From Haemonchus contortus (taxonomy: Eukaryota; Nematoda; Chromadorea; Rhabditida; Trichostrongylidae), in the NCBI GenBank assembly GCA_000469685.2, contig LS997566.1:21647932-21711931 (forward strand): a stretch of 64,000 nucleotides of DNA. Reading direction: 5' to 3'. Made by a program: the position numbers and the translations under genes. The notes under the pieces are model-generated. The model ran no database searches. It was not told the origin of the DNA and saw only the letters and a program-made list of their open reading frames with translations. Shown here piece after piece: positions 1 to 11,353 of the stretch; the stretch's first letter is position 1; each line of letters opens with the position of its first letter.

Positions 1-3000
1 CTGAATGGTGGGAGAGCAGCTGCTGCACAAAGGGTAGGCTCATTGTGGATGTCAGCAAGGCCTGCATGCAAGGCAAGGGAAGCACTGAATGGTGGGAGAG
101 CAGCCTGCTGCACAGAGGATAGCTCATTGTGGATGTCAGGCAAGGCCTGTATTGCAAGGCAAGGGGAAGCACTGAACGGTAGGAGAGCAGCTGCTGCACA
201 AAGGTAGCTCATTGTAGATGTAAGCAAGGCCTGTATGCAAAGGCAAGGGGAAGCACTGAACGGTAGGAGAGCAGCTTTCTGCACAAAGGGTTAGCTCATT
301 GTAGATGTAAGCAAGGCCTGCATGCAAGGCAAGGGGAAGCACTGAATGGTGGGAGAGCAGCTGCTGCACAAAGGGTAGCTCATTGTGGATGTCAGCAAGG
401 CCTGCATGCAAGGCAAGGGGAAGCACTGAATGGTGTGAGAGCAGCTGCTGCACAAAGGGTAGCTCATTGTGGATGTCAGCAAGGCCTGCATGCAAGGCAA
501 GGGGAAGCACTGAATGGTGTGAGAGCAGCTGCTGCACAAAGGGTAGCTCATTGTGGATGTCAGCAAGGCCTGCATGCAAGGCAAGGGGAAGCACTGAATG
601 GTAGGAGAGCAACTGCTGCACAAAGGGTAGCTCATTGTAGATGTAAGCAAGGCCTGTATGCAAGGCAAGGGGAAGCACTGAACGGTAGGAGAGCAGCTGC
701 TGCACAAAGGGCAGCTCATTGTAGATGTAAGCAAGGCCTGCATGCAAGGCAAGGGGAAGCACTGAATGGTGGGAGAGCAGCTGCTGCACAAAGGGTAGCT
801 CATTGTGGATGTCAGCAAGGCCTGCATGCAAGGCAAGGGGAAGCACTGAATGGTGGGAGAGCAGCTGCTGCACAGAGGGTAGCTCATTGTGGATGTCAGC
901 AAGGCCTGTATGCAAGGCAAGGGGAAGCACTGAACGGTAGGAGAGCAGCTGCTGCACAAAGGGTAGCTCATTGTAGATGTAAGCAAGGCCTGCATGCAAG
1001 GCAAGGGGAAGCACTGAATGGTAGGAGAGCAACTGCTGCACAAAGGGTAGCTCATTGTGGATGTCAGCAAGGCCTGTATGCAAGGCAAGGGGAAGCACTG
1101 AACGGTAGGAGAGCAGCTGCTGCACAAAGGGTAGCTCATTGTAGATGTAAGCAAGGCCTGCATGCAAGGCAAGGGGAAGCACTGAATGGTAGGAGAGCAA
1201 CTGCTGCACAAAGGGTAGCTCATTGTGGATGTCAGCAAGGCCTGTATGCAAGGCAAGGGGAAGCACTGAATGGTGGGAGAGCAGCTGCTGCACAAAGGGT
1301 AGCTCATTGTGGATGTCAGCAAGGCCTGTATGCAAGGCAAGGGGAAGCACTGAACGGTAGGAGAGCAGCTGCTGCACAAAGGGTAGCTCATTGTAGATGT
1401 AAGCAAGGCCTGCATGCAAGGCAAGGGGAAGCACTGAATGGTGGGAGAGCAGCTGCTGCACAAAGGGTAGCTCATTGTGGATGTCAGCAAGGCCTGCATG
1501 CAAGGCAAGGGGAAGCACTGAATGGTGGGAGAGCAGCTGCTGCACAGAGGGTAGCTCATTGTGGATGTCAGCAAGGCCTGTATGCAAGGCAAGGGGAAGC
1601 ACTGAACGGTAGGAGAGCAGCTGCTGCACAAAGGGTAGCTCATTGTAGATGTAAGCAAGGCCTGCATGCAAGGCAAGGGGAAGCACTGAATGGTGTGAGA
1701 GCAGCTGCTGCACAAAGGGTAGCTCATTGTGGATGTCAGCAAGGCCTGCATGCAAGGCAAGGGGAAGCACTGAATGGTGGGAGAGCAGCTGCTGCACAGA
1801 GGGTAGCTCATTGTGGATGTCAGCAAGGCCTGTATGCAAGGCAAGGGGAAGCACTGAACGGTAGGAGAGCAGCTTCTGCACAAAGGGTAGCTCATTGTAG
1901 ATGTAAGCAAGGCCTGCATGCAAGGCAAGGGGAAGCACTGAATGGTGGGAGAGCAGCTGCTGCACAAAGGGTAGCTCATTGTGGATGTCAGCAAGGCCTG
2001 CATGCAAGGCAAGGGGAAGCACTGAATGGTAGGAGAGCAACTGCTGCACAAAGGGTAGCTCATTGTAGATGTAAGCAAGGCCTGCATGCAAGGCAAGGGG
2101 AAGCACTGAATGGTGTGAGAGCAGCTGCTGCACAAAGGGTAGCTCATTGTGGATGTCAGCAAGGCCTGCATGCAAGGCAAGGGGAAGCACTGAATGGTGG
2201 GAGAGCAGCTGCTGCACAGAGGGTAGCTCATTGTGGATGTCAGCAAGGCCTGTATGCAAGGCAAGGGGAAGCACTGAACGGTAGGAGAGCAGCTTCTGCA
2301 CAAAGGGTAGCTCATTGTAGATGTAAGCAAGGCCTGCATGCAAGGCAAGGGGAAGCACTGAATGGTGGGAGAGCAGCTGCTGCACAAAGGGTAGCTCATT
2401 GTGGATGTCAGCAAGGCCTGCATGCAAGGCAAGGGGAAGCACTGAATGGTAGGAGAGCAACTGCTGCACAAAGGGTAGCTCATTGTAGATGTAAGCAAGG
2501 CCTGCATGCAAGGCAAGGGGAAGCACTGAATGGTGTGAGAGCAGCTGCTGCACAAAGGGTAGCTCATTGTGGATGTCAGCAAGGCCTGCATGCAAGGCAA
2601 GGGGAAGCACTGAATGGTGGGAGAGCAGCTGCTGCACAGAGGGTAGCTCATTGTGGATGTCAGCAAGGCCTGTATGCAAGGCAAGGGGAAGCACTGAACG
2701 GTAGGAGAGCAGCTTCTGCACAAAGGGTAGCTCATTGTAGATGTAAGCAAGGCCTGCATGCAAGGCAAGGGGAAGCACTGAATGGTGGGAGAGCAGCTGC
2801 TGCACAAAGGGTAGCTCATTGTGGATGTCAGCAAGGCCTGCATGCAAGGCAAGGGGAAGCACTGAATGGTAGGAGAGCAACTGCTGCACAAAGGGTAGCT
2901 CATTGTGGATGTCAGCAAGGCCTGTATGCAAGGCAAGGGGAAGCACTGAACGGTAGGAGAGCAGCTGCTGCACAAAGGGTAGCTCATTGTGGATGTAAGC

Positions 3001-3780
3001 AAGGCCTGCATGCAAGGCAAGGGGAAGCACTGAATGGTAGGAGAGCAACTGCTGCACAAAGGGTAGCTCATTGTAGATGTAAGCAAGGCCTGTATGCAAG
3101 GCAAGGGGAAGCACTGAACGGTAGGATAGCAGCTGCTGCACAAAGGGTAGCTCACTATAGATGTAAGCAAGGCCTGCATGCAAGGCAAGGGGAAGCACTG
3201 AATGGTAGGAGAGCAACTGCTGCACAAAGGGTAGCTCATTGTAGATGTAAGCAAGGCCTGTATGCAAGGCAAGGGGAAGCACTGAACGGTAGGAGAGCAG
3301 CTGCTGCACAAAGGGTAGCTCATTGTGGATGTAAGCAAGGCCTGCATGCAAGGCAAGGGGAAGCACTGAATGGTAGGAGAGCAACTGCTGCACAAAGGGT
3401 AGCTCATTGTAGATGTAAGCAAGGCCTGTATGCAAGGCAAGGGGAAGCACTGAACGGTAGGATAGCAGCTGCTGCACAAAGGGTAGCTCACTATAGATGT
3501 AAGCAAGGCCTGCATGCAAGGCAAGGGGAAGCACTGAATGGTAGGAGAGCAACTGCTGCACAAAGGGTAGCTCATTGTGGATGTCAGCAAGGCCTGCATG
3601 CAAGGCAAGGGGAAGCACTGGATGGTAGGAGAGCAACTGCTGCACAAAGGGTAGCTCACTGTAGATGTCAGCAAGGCCTGTATGCACGGCAAGGGATAGC
3701 ACTGAATGGTAGGAGAGCAACTGTTGCACAAAGGGTAGCCCATTGTAGGTGTCAGCAAGGCCTGTATGCAAGCCATGGGG
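1..3780. repeat. 84-bp tandem repeat array, about 45 copies
   Basis: Head-to-tail copies of an 84-bp unit that reads on the plus strand from AAGCACTGAA to GCAAGGCAAGGGG. The unit start recurs exactly every 420 bp (421, 841, 1261 and so on to 3361), which is five units. Copies differ at about ten recurrent sites, for example TGGTGGG/TGGTAGG/CGGTAGG and GTGGATGTC/GTAGATGTA. Because 84 is 28 codons, three frames stay open for over 1,100 codons: minus 3792-136, minus 3776-291 and plus 435-3794. These are not independent evidence of genes. Within the array, 420-bp blocks repeat almost identically three times (about 1681-2907), and a 336-bp block recurs at about 2941 and 3277. The array starts before the window. 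The degenerate last copies end near 3780. I call it a minisatellite; a repeat protein exon cannot be excluded. Confidence 0.95.
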
Positions 3781-3794
3781 AAGCGTTACCATGA

Positions 3795-5235
3795 CATTTT
3801 TATAGAGCTTTATCTCAGGAGAAGAGCTCGCAAAAAAAAGGGAGCGCGTGGCCCGCAGGCGGGCCCCAACAAAATTACCGCATGGGGGATCTGGGGGATC
3901 ATAGGGGCTTATAAAAACTTCGGAACAAAATTATGCCGACCACCTAGTGTACACGGTAAGCTAGCCGAGCGTTGCGGGTAAGACAACTAGACGCGAGTGA
4001 ACAAGACAGGAGGCCCTTGCTTTCTAAGAGCAATGCATGTGGCACAGCAGACCTTTGGTCTTCTAGTAAGTTTTTTGCTGTGGTTATTTTGTATTAAAAA
4101 CTCGACGGATTTTCCTTAAAACTTTCCAGACAACCTAAAAAAAACCATCTTATACTGATATCACCTAATTAGGTTGAATCAGATGTAGAAGAACAGTTCC
4201 GTCCGATATATAGAAAACTCCTGTGCTCGAAAAAAAAACACATTTATATTATATGAGAGAAATAGCAAGTATTCAGACTTGAATATTAGTATAGTTGATG
4301 GTAACACAATACGTAGTATGACTTAGTTTTCATTTTTGTTGATTGCTTAACTGTATCGAACGATGCATTTTATTGCCCCCTATCCCTGATGAGCTTCAGG
4401 GAAGATGGAAATGTTGGTTTGCCTAGGGAAGAGGCGAAACGAAACATCTTTTAATTCATTTCAGGTACTGCCACTTTGTTACTGTTCTCATATTGCTTAA
4501 CGAGCTCCTCTAATTCTAGTTTGTCATACTTTACTTATTAATGTCAAGCCAATGAGATAAGTAGTGAGGTACTCTTAGAATGCAGCTTTCCGTCAATTAA
4601 CCCGCGAGAAGCACAAGCTTCGAATCTTTGTCGTGAGACTATGAAGGCATAGCATGTGAGAAAACATAATAACCTACATACTTCTTCACGAGACTAGCAG
4701 GACAAGTGCTAGAAGAATCATCACCTAAAACGCGTTCAAATGAATTATTATATGTGAATGTCATCAGAATTGATTGGTACAACACAGCCATTCTCTATGC
4801 CCAACATTTGATGAATGAACATTTGAATCTCTCCAGAGGAAATAATGGTTCTAGACCCTCACTCCAGGACGCTCGCAAAGGTCAATGTCAAGTTCACATG
4901 GTGGCATGTTCAGCACAGAGGATAGTTCAAAAGCACAGTCCACATAAAGATGGCTGATGAGATATCCTGCTAGGATAAATTTGTATACAATATACACTCG
5001 TATACAATATGCCAAGTCGGAAAACAGCCTAATAGGGCGTTATGAAGGTTAAGGATTGCCTTGTGTATGCGTGAACCAGTTTCAACGGCAGTGGTAAGGA
5101 TACACCATTCACAATGGATCTTATGTAGGAGGTTCAAGAATTTACTATGTGACATAGCGCCAGAAAAAGGCAGTTCTGTATAGAGCCTATTGTTTGTCTC
5201 GAACTCTCCACGAGGTTTGCAAATATCCTTCAATA
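3795..5235. other. No gene recognised; AT-rich spacer
   Basis: Apart from a short GC-rich patch at about 3845-3900 I see no gene, splice-consistent exon or repeat boundary. The 4970-5233 minus-strand open frame (87 codons) lies immediately 3' of the hammerhead-like motif at 5236-5271 in the same orientation. It contains a CEW tripeptide that also occurs in a minus frame near 25.58 kb. It may be a decayed element body; I do not recognise it. Confidence 0.5.
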
Positions 5236-5271
5236 GGCTGACGTTTCGGCGGTATCTCCTTCTTCAGAGCC
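5236..5271 (-). ncRNA. Minimal hammerhead-ribozyme-like motif (Penelope-type)
   Basis: Read on the minus strand, the 36 nt are: stem I strand GGCT, core CTGAAGA (fits CUGANGA), a short stem II segment with GG and CC ends, core GAAA, then C-GTC, then AGCC, which pairs with GGCT. All invariant core positions are present. The A-C/G-U pairs make a two-base-pair stem III with no loop, and GUC is a standard cleavage triplet. The flanks CCTTTCA and TGAAGG can lengthen stem I across an internal loop. Minimal hammerheads with very short stem III are known from Penelope-like retroelements, where they are thought to act as dimers. Related but diverged copies occur at 11320, 37495 and 38336. Activity is not shown. 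Confidence 0.55.
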
Positions 5272-8200
5272 TGAAAGGATCGTTACAATCTGTGACTATC
5301 CGATCAAATGTTTCCATCAACCCACTAAGTTCGAGACACCTAGGGCACGCAGGTAATTGAAGGGATAACCACTCACCGTAACTTTGCGGATTCTTCGAAA
5401 CCACCCAACAAGTAATGGTACCACCCGACCAGTGTCAGCTGAGGTACGTCCTCATCAGTCTTCGCGGGAAGGGAGTCGCCGAATGCAAAAGCAGAACGTA
5501 GGCGTTTCTGAGGTCACGTAGAGGTCGTAGCACAGGAGTCGCAATTGTGCGCGCGTAAAACCCTCGAGGCAGTCTGGATACAGGTCACCAAAATGAATCG
5601 TAGGGAAAAATGTCTCGCAATCACGCGGGATCTACGGCCTCATATAAGATTGGCCCTCCCGCAATGACTTTAATGAGGACGTACCCCAGTGGAGTGCCAC
5701 CTACGGTGCCTAGACACCATGAACTTTCGAATCAGTCTATTATCAAAAATACACGATTCTCATTCTTATGCGTAACTATCAGGTGCAAACCAAGCGGGCC
5801 GATCTGTCCACTAATGGGAATTAGCGGATAAGTTGGAAGGATGACTTACCCTAGAATTAATATCGGGGACCCATTGCACGGCAGCCATTTCCAGTGGGTA
5901 CCACTTCAAACCAACAATGAAAGCCCATAGGGAACAACTTCAATGCGAGTCGTAGAAGGATTCAAGGTTTTGAGTACAGCCGTGGTATTATGCCCCACCA
6001 CATCACCACGTTTACCTCATGACGGTCTTTGAAAGAGCGTTCACCTCAAAATAGGATTAGCGGAAATATATGTGCCAACAGAGCGATTGACTTTGTTCTA
6101 CAATATTTCTTCAATAATGTTAGTTAACCTGTACCACCGCTTCGAAAGCGCGGACAGAATCAGTGGGATGTATGGACCGGACCGTATTCCTCCCAAAGAC
6201 GGCTCTGGTCAGATGGGTCATTCGACCGCCTTCTACCGTAAGTGCAGAGAGCTGCCAAAGACTCTAAAACACCATCCTAACTGTTCGGCGTAGCGGGGTG
6301 CATATATTCCGTCAGTAGTGGTGAAAACTTTTCATCGAATTACTATTGTCCGGAATCCTAAATTGTGAGGGAGCCCTGTAGATGCCTAACAACGAGCCCA
6401 AAAACGTTTCGCAAGCCTTTAGGACACATTTCATTGAAAAGCAAATTAAACGAATGGATCAAGGAATCAAATCTTTATGTCACGCATACCAATCCACCGT
6501 CCTATTAGCTGCGCCACCGTTGCACAGTTGCAGCTGCTTTGCTCAGTTCGGTGATCCTTTCGATACCGTGATATTATTTGACACCACCTATGGCAGTACA
6601 CATATCATCTTGAATGGCCACGTCGACCAAGTATCCCTCCCTTGTCAGTAGGTTACGAAATGTAGAATGTCATCCACTCAAGTTATTTGGCAGAGGGGCG
6701 ATCTATCAGCGTTGAGAAGGCAGCAGTTCAACGAATCTTTCGAAATTGACACACAACGGGGCCGCACTGAGACCCAATTTCAGCGAGGACTGCGGTGCTG
6801 AGACTCATTCATCAGAGCTAGGGATCCGCAGTAGTAAACGATTTTTCTAATCACCATTATTGACCCCTTTCGGAAATCGTCCGATTCTCTGACATTTCTT
6901 TCAATTCATTGAACAGATTTCTGTATAAGGTAGGCTTTGACGTGCAGATTGTAGATCTTTACAAGAACGAGGGTGAGGTAATAAAAGTTACGAATACTGC
7001 ACACACAGCAATAGACGAATGAGCCATTGTTGAAAGTATAGTCTGGCAATGGCTCCATAACCCTTTTCGCTTTTGGCTACCGTCTAGCTAAATAGTCTGA
7101 GGAAGGCCTTTCAACATTTTTTTCGAAAACGGAAATTCAAATGCCTACTAGGCATTATGTATGACTGCTGTATTCAAGAAAAGTAGAAGACAATTTCTCC
7201 TTTGAAGTGAGGATGCTATCTTGGTTGTGTCATACACTGGGATAAATGAATGATCTCGGGTACTGCTTTGCTGGAAATTTCGTGGCTCACATGGACCAAA
7301 GCACCTTCCGTCTGGGTTAATCCTTACGTTACTGGATTATGTCAGCCATAAAATTCCTCGGCTGTAATGGAAGTTATCGAAACTGATTAATATAACCCGC
7401 CTAATTCAACAGTAAAAAGTAGAATCGCGAATAGCGTTTCACTCGCAAACTCAAAGATTCCTTGCGACGGGTACTGTGACCTCATGGTGTCAATGGATAA
7501 ATCATGAGAGTAGACAGGGCGACCCCCATCTACGGGTATTTAGGTTAATTTCGAGTTATGCTTGGTGAACGGCAGCGGGTGTCTTCAAATAAGCAGTCTC
7601 TTTGACAGTGAACACTTGATCATCAAGTTCCAAAGAGTCCAATAAAAACTACGAGTTCTCTGTTATTGGCACCTTCATCGTTCTCGGATCCGCTCAAAGT
7701 TCAATCTCCTATGTTTTGAACAAGAAATACAGGGTGGGCCATAAATATGGTTGCAACTTTTCACACATCCGAAATTGTCATGCTTGGAGGGTTTCTTCAA
7801 ATCTGTACCTTTCCTTATGTTTGTGATTTATCTTAAACTACATATCCACTTTAGTGCTCCAAATACGTCAGATTTCGAAAAACGGTACAGCCTTGCAAAC
7901 ATCCTCCAGCCATTCCGTCTTTGCGCGCATTTAGTGAGTCCATCTCCGATATCGCTCCTCGTTTCAACATTTCCCCCACTGACATTTTCTTGAATCGCGA
8001 TGCGTAGACAGGTCGGGGCAAACCTCAAGACGGTCGTCTTGCCTCACAGATAACCTCTTTTCCAGTTGTTGTGTTTCTTTGGGTACGAGAAAAATGACTG
8101 CTGATTTGTTTGTATCTTCTACTCCAATGAGAAGCGTCTACCCGGAGTAAATACGTTTGTATAACGGATAGAATTCGAAAGCCTTATAATATTCTTGACG

Positions 8201-10828
8201 AGAAGAAGTTGGAGAAAAAAGCAAATACCATGCGCTACTTGCGCGCGGCACTCACTTCGACAAACCTTTTCCTGACTGAAGGGTATTCAGCGTGGAAGAA
8301 ATGTTGAGGCTCCAAATTATACATATATTTCACATTTTGGGGGCTAAAGTTGCTGAAAAGAGTCGGATCGCCTCTCATAACCATTTTCCCTCTTCGATGA
8401 TAATTCTGCTAGGGACTCTACCATCAAAGCGATATCGCAAGCTTTGGTCGAAGAATGTACAGAATTTTATCCAAAACTCATTAAGAAGGGTCCTTCTGAA
8501 AGGACGCAGCTGAGGGCCAAAGATTTTTCTAGGGATACGATTTGAAAAACTTGGCGCACCTGCTCACGATTGGAAAAAGATATGACTGGCGCTGAGAGGT
8601 GTTCGCGACTTTATACCAGCTTCCAATCCTCCTACGAATTTCTCGGACCACAATATAATGGGTCGCTGGATATATTCCATGCTGGAGAGGAAAGCCTACG
8701 CTTCATAACGCACTGCTGTTGCTGCTCCAAAGAAACCATTGAAAAAATTCCGGGCTAGAGTCTGCGTGCCACCGTCGATGAGTAGCCGAACATCTTCGAC
8801 GTATAATTAATACAGGAGACGGTTATATAAGATGACCGTGAGTTCGTTTCGTAGATGCGATGCGTAGTAAACAGTTCACATAAATTCGCCACGTATCACT
8901 ATAAACTGCTGTTTCTGTAGCCAAATTATTTTGTTACCATATTTATGGCGCACCCTCTAGAACTTCTCCTTTCCCTACGTCGGTAAACCTCATTGTTCAT
9001 CGATGACAGAATCAGAGTCAGGGTATTCAACCTGGGATGGAGCTGATCTGGCATCAATGGCAATAACACCTAGTTCCCCGAGGAAGAAGAGTGTGAGGAA
9101 AACGAGGTGGAGAGGAAGCAAAATGGATCGGATGAATTGCATTCCTTCTTAAAATTGACTTTCTACCGTCCGAAAAGTTCTATTTGTGCAAAACAGAAGA
9201 TAGTGGCGGGGAGCTGTGTCTGAAGTTCATAGGGTATAATAGAATTTTCAGTCGTTTCGCCTACGTGAGCTCAGCGCAGCTCCGCTCACGAGAGGCGGAA
9301 CATGTACCGAAACGGTGTGCACAACTTCTTAGACTACTTTCAAAACCGCAGTGACACCGGGAAATTGGACAAAAGTGAGGATTAGGACAACAATAACGAA
9401 GAAAGAGGCTTATTATCATAATAGCGTCTTCATATAGGACAGTACTTCAAACTCATAACTCGTTCCCACCAAAGCTTTGAGACCGAAAACTGAAGATATG
9501 AGCCAGGCCTTAGATGTGCTAGGCATGTCATGCCTAAATTTAATTGTGCTTTTGAGTGGAAGGTGCTTGAAACCTCCTTGGCTCTCATCTAAATCCATTC
9601 TTCTTTCCTTGAGCTCTCGTTCTTCAACCACCCTTGAGAATGCTGTACCACGCTTTTCAGTTGATCCAGCTCACGACGAATCCGAAAAGCGGTTTCACCT
9701 CACGTGGTGCCTCGTTTTCTCATTAGTTTTGGTTATGGAAGCTTTTTTCGTAAGATTATTCGAGTGTTCTGAAGGCAATTACAAATTTGAAAGCGTGTTT
9801 TCGAAAAACTTGTTGCAGAACATTCATACTTTTTTGAGTAGGGAAAACCAAACAACTTTCATTATCGTATGTAATATCGGAACGGTTCAAACATGGAGAA
9901 TCATATGAAGAATTTTTGGCAAATTTACTTTTCATTCCTATTGCGGCTAAGAACTGCTGATGCTTGCTTCCAATGTTATATCCCTAACCCAGTATACAAA
10001 GCGCTAACATTGTGTTTGTTTGTTTGTGTGACACACAACAGTCCGAAATGGCGTAGGCGCTATGCAGAATGTAAAATGTTACGTGAGCACACGTGAACGT
10101 GTTATGAAATAGGAAGTCTAATAATGCTGTTTGTATGGATCCACTAAGCTATACAGATTATTTTGTAAAGTCGTTGACTAGTGAACTCTTCCTATTTTGT
10201 GACGCACGTTGAACCCTATTTGCTTTTTTTGATCAGGGTGATTCCAGAAAGGAGAGGAGGTAAGCTGGGAAACCTTCATATTGGCTTCAAGTGGCATCAG
10301 GCATCATCAAAAACTCTGCTGACAGTATTTTATTACATCTCTGGTAGACTTGTTGCACATCCCACGGTTCGATTCGACGGACTTTCGAATGGGAATGCTC
10401 AAATTGGATACTTTCTCGAGAGAAGCCTTTACTTTTCAGCATTTCACTCTAGATGCGCGATATCCCGAATGAAGCCCAAGCGGAATCTTGGATGAAGCAT
10501 TATCGTGCACAAGGAGCATTACTCTTCTGATGGCAGTGACCGAAGCCGACCGTCAAATAGTTGCACAGGAAGCTGCGGAGAACACCGACGAATCTTTCAA
10601 AACAGTTTACGAGCGCATCAGAAAACTTGGGCTTATAAGAAGGATTCACTTGACGCCGGGAGTTGGTGGCTTCGACTCGCGCTTCAAACAAATGCAGACT
10701 ACTCATTCATGAAGCGAGAAATGATCATTCATAAAAAGTGGAATCGCTGGAACCGTGGAAGTTGAGCAAGTAGATCATTTGTTTTCAAAGCCTCTCGCGA
10801 CATCAAAGGGTCAATTCACGATAATTTT
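5272..10828. other. No gene recognised
   Basis: Open frames of 60-143 codons occur here, the longest at 9477-9908, but none shows a recognisable domain or a chain of phase-consistent exons. A GC-rich hairpin lies near 9260-9295. I see no tRNA or rRNA gene. Confidence 0.5.
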
Positions 10829-11071
10829 GGGGTAGCTAGTTTTAGACGAGTGGAAGGAATAGCCCAGAATAGTGAAAAGTTTCAAAGAAACGCGCCACAC
10901 GGCATACTTGAGGAATATCAGGCCCCAAAAGAGTAATAATAAATTTAGAAGTAGTGCAGGAGTATGACGACCAAAGATGCATGGAATTGGACGAGCTGTT
11001 CAAATTAAGGTCCTAGTGTGAACTGCTTTCCGCAGTGAGCTGTTTACGTGCCGGTGCGGATGGGCCGACCT
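10829..11071 (+). repeat. Dispersed repeat, copy A
   Basis: Begins GGGGTAGCTAGTTTTAGACG and has the same order of blocks as 36339-36590: a CCAGAATAG block, a TGGACGAGCTGT block, and a GGTGCG block at the far end. Two copies 25 kb apart in the same orientation indicate a dispersed repeat family. No coding capacity was recognised and the termini are not resolved. Confidence 0.6.
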
Positions 11072-11319
11072 TTACAACCTCTACAAAACCGTGAGAACTC
11101 GCCTGCCTTAGATGTGCGTATTCTGGGGTCGTCTTATCTAGGCCGTTTTTTCAACCCTACAGTATCCCTGTGCTATCTTCAGAGGGTCACATGCCCACCC
11201 TAGAGAAAAGCTCAAAAACCAACTTCCATGTTCGCCTCTCTTGAAACCTGGACATCGGTACTAACATCAGTCAATGCTTCTGTGACACACAGGTTTTTTA
11301 ATGGTGGGATATTTATTCG

Positions 11320-11353
11320 CCTGACGTTTCGACAAACTCGTCATTTTCAAAGG
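11320..11353 (-). ncRNA. Diverged hammerhead-like motif
   Basis: On the minus strand CCT and AGG form a short closing stem around TTTGAAAATGACGAGTTTGT and then CGAAAC-GTC. A small GAC/GTC hairpin sits where stem II should be. The core departs from CUGANGA, so this is probably an inactive relative of the 5236 motif. It is the same sequence family as the arms of the Penelope-like fragment at 37.5-38.4 kb. Confidence 0.35.

Noticed and set aside
1..3780. CRISPR-like array
   Set aside because: Units are contiguous with no unique spacers, and the window is eukaryotic.
136..3792. Long open frames of over 1,100 codons across the array in several frames on both strands
   Set aside because: They follow automatically from an 84-bp unit lacking stops in those frames. 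I kept the array as a repeat and only discuss codon bias as a finding.
9477..9908. 143-codon plus frame and its overlapping minus frame
   Set aside because: No domain, no splice-consistent neighbours, and composition typical of chance frames.
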